Below, in pieces: positions 4,441-7,102 of a stretch of 7,102 bases of DNA. How positions within the stretch are numbered: position 1 is the first letter of the stretch; every line of letters starts with the position of its first letter. The stretch covers positions 1-7,102 of the forward strand of contig JBFHRO010000169.1 of the NCBI GenBank assembly GCA_041591635.1. The letters are read 5' to 3'. The DNA is from JACKOD01 sp041591635 (GTDB taxonomy: Bacteria > Pseudomonadota > Gammaproteobacteria > Pseudomonadales > Oleiphilaceae). The notes beneath the pieces are model-generated. The model searched no databases, was not told the DNA's origin, and saw only the letters and a list, made by a program, of their open reading frames with translations. Made by a program: the position numbers and the translations under genes.

Positions 4441-7102
4441 ATGTCGTCAAACACTCAAGAACATGATTCTGCAGTTGCATCGCCGTTTGAATTGGTGCGG
4501 ACAGTTGCCATACCTTCGTTACATATCGAAGCCCAAGAGTACATTCATCGGCGAACCGGGGCCAGGCACCTGCATATGCACGCAAATAACGATGAGAACG
4601 TGTTTCTGGTTGCCTTGAAGACCTTGCCTCACGATAACACCGGGGTGGCTCACATTCTGGAGCATACAGTTTTGTGCGGCAGCGAAAACTATCCTGTGCG
4701 CGATCCGTTTTTTATGATGATTCGGCGCTCACTGAACACCTTTATGAATGCCTTTACCAGCAGTGACTGGACAGCCTATCCCTTCGCCAGTAAAAACCGC
4801 AAGGACTTTGATAATCTGCTGCAGGTGTATCTGGATTCCGTGTTTTTCGCCAATCTCGACGCGATGGATTTTGCTCAGGAAGGCCACCGCGTCGAATTTT
4901 CGGTGGCGGGCGACGTTTCGTCACCACTTGAATATAAAGGGGTTGTTTATAACGAAATGAAGGGGGCCATGAGTTCGCCTGTGAGTCAGTTATGGCAAGC
5001 GGTGACCAAGTATGTCTTTCCAACCACGACCTATCATTTCAACAGTGGCGGCGATCCCGAGCATATCACCGACCTTACCCACGAACAGTTGTTGGCGTTT
5101 TATCGCAAGCATTATCACCCAAGTAATGCTGTATTCCTTACCTACGGGAATATTCCGGCGGCGGAGCACCACGAGCGTTTTGAGGCGCTGGCGCTGAAAC
5201 GCTTTGAGCATCAGAAAATCGAAATCAGGGCTTTGGATGAGAAACGGTATTTTGCCCCGCTGAGGGTTCAGGAGTTTTATCCAACAAGTGATACAGAGGG
5301 AGTACAGGGCAAGACCCATATCGTCATGGCCTGGTTGCTCGGTCACAGTTTCGATTTGGAAGAGAATCTTGAGGCACATCTGCTTGCCAATGTGCTGTAC
5401 GAGAACAGTGCTGCGCCCCTGCAAATGGCGCTGGAAAGAACCTCACTGGGACACTCACCTTCATCACTGTGTGGTCTGGAAGATTCCAATCGTGAAATGA
5501 CTTTTCTTTGTGGCATTGAAGGCAGCGAGGCTGACCACACCGCAGCCTTTGAGACACTGGTTGAGGATGTGTTGGCCAAAGTGATCGAGCAGGGCGTTGC
5601 CCCCGAACGGCTCGAAGCGGTCCTGCATCAGCTCGAACTGCATCAACGTGAGATCTCCGGTGACAGCTATCCCTACGGGTTGCAAATTGCTTTGGCGGCC
5701 TTGTCACCGATGATTCATGGTGGTGATGCGCTGGCACTGCTTGACCTTGACCCGGTGCTTGTGAATCTGCGGCAAAAAATTCAGGATCCTGCCTACTTTC
5801 CCGGTCTGGTGAAACGACATCTGGTGGATAACCCCCATCGTGTCACCTTGACGCTGTCACCCAGCGCAACCATGGAGGCCGCCAGGGAGCGCTATGTGGC
5901 CAGAATTCTTGAGCAAAAGCACAAGACTTTGTCGTCGTCGGAGAAGAAGGCCATTATCGAAAAGGCCGAGTTGCTCAAGCAGCGTCAGGAAAGCAAGGAC
6001 GATGAATCTGTTTTGCCCAAAATTGATATCAGTGATGTGCCCTATGATCTGCTGTTGCCCAAGAGTGACACCCTTTGCGAGGCACCCAAAATATCGGGTT
6101 ACGGGCAGGGTACCAATGGCATAGTCTATCAGCAGGTGATTGTGGAACTGCCAGAACTTACGGAGCAGGACAAGCTGGTGTTGCCGGTTTACAGCACCTG
6201 CCTGGCTGAACTTGGCGCGGGTGAACGTGATTATCTTGAGATGCAGAATCGCCAGTCAGAGGTGGCCGGCGCTATACATGGATATTTCTCCATTAAGGGA
6301 AAAATTGACGACGCCCAGGCGATCTCAGGCTATCTCGTGCTTTCTGGCAAGGCGCTGGCACGCAATGCAGAGGCGCTGGCGGCGCTCATGAAAGAGATAT
6401 TCATGGATGGCCGCTTCGATGAGGTTGAGCGTGTGCGTGAGCTGGTGGCACAAATGCGCGCCAAGCGAGAGCAGGCCGTGACCAGTAGCGGGCATGCACT
6501 TGCCATGGGGGCGGCAGCATCGGGCATGGGGCCGGCAGCAAAGCTTACCTACGAGCTGTATGGCCTGGCCGGGATAAAGGCGCTCAAAGCGCTCGACGAA
6601 TCACTGCACGATGAGGCGGCGGCAAAATCATTGCTGACATCCTTGTATGAACTGCACGCCAAGTTGATTGCCGCTCCCCGCCAGTTTCTCGTGATCAGTG
6701 AGCCCGATGCCTTGCACACCAGTGCCGAGGCATTAAAGCGTTTGTGGGCGGCCGTGCCTTCTGTGGCACAAACGGGCTTCTCCTTGCCTTCTGTGCAAAC
6801 GCAGGAAAAACTTGGGTGGATCACCAATTCACAGGTTAATTTCTGCGCCAAGGCCTATCCAACGGTTCCGGTTGATCATGCCGATGCTGCGCCATTAACT
6901 GTGCTCGGCGGATTTCTCAAAAACGGGTATCTCCACCGTGTAGTCAGGGAGCAAGGAGGCGCGTACGGAGGAGGGGCCGGGCAGGATTCCACGGTGGCAG
7001 CGTTCCGGTTTTATTCCTATCGGGACCCGCGCATGGAAGAAACCCTGGCTGATTTTGATCGGGCATTGGTTTGGCTTGCTACGCATGAACATGAAGCATC
7101 CG
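4441..7102 (+). CDS. M16C zinc metallopeptidase, PreP/presequence-protease type (C-terminus beyond the right edge)
   Basis: The open frame runs without a stop from ATG 4441 to the window end: 887 residues, against roughly 970-1000 for the family, so about 10 percent is missing. The inverted zinc motif HILEH is at residues 71-75 (zinc ligands H71 and H75, base E74). The third ligand is E172 in YNEMKG, 97 residues after H75, as in Arabidopsis PreP (96). Residues about 500-530 (EKKAIIEKAELLKQRQES and the following DD...LP) match the M16C-associated hinge linking the two halves. In the second half R836 and Y842 (VVREQGGAYGGG) correspond in spacing to the substrate-binding Arg/Tyr pair of PreP. 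No signal peptide is visible, so it is probably cytoplasmic, closing around and degrading short unfolded peptides. The ribosome site before ATG 4441 is weak (GGTAAGAA), suggesting modest translation or coupling to mgsA. Family call is firm; the physiological substrate is unknown. Confidence 0.94.
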   Translation, partial: MSSNTQEHDSAVASPFELVRTVAIPSLHIEAQEYIHRRTGARHLHMHANNDENVFLVALKTLPHDNTGVAHILEHTVLCGSENYPVRDPFFMMIRRSLNTFMNAFTSSDWTAYPFASKNRKDFDNLLQVYLDSVFFANLDAMDFAQEGHRVEFSVAGDVSSPLEYKGVVYNEMKGAMSSPVSQLWQAVTKYVFPTTTYHFNSGGDPEHITDLTHEQLLAFYRKHYHPSNAVFLTYGNIPAAEHHERFEALALKRFEHQKIEIRALDEKRYFAPLRVQEFYPTSDTEGVQGKTHIVMAWLLGHSFDLEENLEAHLLANVLYENSAAPLQMALERTSLGHSPSSLCGLEDSNREMTFLCGIEGSEADHTAAFETLVEDVLAKVIEQGVAPERLEAVLHQLELHQREISGDSYPYGLQIALAALSPMIHGGDALALLDLDPVLVNLRQKIQDPAYFPGLVKRHLVDNPHRVTLTLSPSATMEAARERYVARILEQKHKTLSSSEKKAIIEKAELLKQRQESKDDESVLPKIDISDVPYDLLLPKSDTLCEAPKISGYGQGTNGIVYQQVIVELPELTEQDKLVLPVYSTCLAELGAGERDYLEMQNRQSEVAGAIHGYFSIKGKIDDAQAISGYLVLSGKALARNAEALAALMKEIFMDGRFDEVERVRELVAQMRAKREQAVTSSGHALAMGAAASGMGPAAKLTYELYGLAGIKALKALDESLHDEAAAKSLLTSLYELHAKLIAAPRQFLVISEPDALHTSAEALKRLWAAVPSVAQTGFSLPSVQTQEKLGWITNSQVNFCAKAYPTVPVDHADAAPLTVLGGFLKNGYLHRVVREQGGAYGGGAGQDSTVAAFRFYSYRDPRMEETLADFDRALVWLATHEHEAS

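Noticed and set aside
5324..5737. Minus-strand frame of 137 codons
   Set aside because: It is antisense to the M16C peptidase, has an Arg/His-rich shadow-like composition and no recognisable domain.

Overview
The window looks like chromosomal DNA of a gammaproteobacterium, probably an environmental or marine one. The methylglyoxal synthase is close to the enterobacterial enzyme, and an envelope protein combining PEGA and MORN repeats plus a single-chain PreP-type peptidase fit that group. This rests on protein resemblance judged by eye, so the genus is open. Coding density is high and base composition is moderate. I see no mobile element, CRISPR array, tRNA or rRNA.

Layout. Positions 1-70 (minus) hold the first 23 codons of a gene running off the left edge, probably a 6-pyruvoyl-tetrahydropterin synthase-like protein. 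Positions 237-1316 (minus) encode a CheY-like receiver followed by helical, probably coiled-coil sequence and a C-terminal membrane helix. Positions 1407-2717 (minus) encode an envelope protein: N-terminal signal or anchor, Pro/Glu/Ala-rich linker, PEGA domain and about nine MORN repeats. A 408-base gap (2718-3125) carries direct repeats, a palindrome and a terminator-like hairpin, but no convincing gene. Positions 3126-3701 (minus) encode a two-helix inner-membrane protein of unknown function. A 238-base divergent intergenic region (3702-3939) contains a 13-bp tandem repeat and a strong hairpin. On the plus strand follow methylglyoxal synthase mgsA (3940-4395) and, 45 bases later, a large M16C zinc peptidase starting at 4441 that is cut by the right edge after 887 codons.

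How they may work together. The MORN/PEGA gene lies upstream of the receiver gene on the same strand with a 90-base gap, so the two may be co-transcribed. One product is predicted in the periplasm and the other on the cytoplasmic face of a membrane. They could be an envelope-linked signalling pair, which is inference from order and topology only. mgsA and the M16C peptidase are probably co-transcribed, but no direct biochemical link is evident: one makes methylglyoxal from dihydroxyacetone phosphate and the other degrades peptides.

The most unusual item is the response regulator with a C-terminal tail anchor instead of a DNA-binding or enzymatic output domain.
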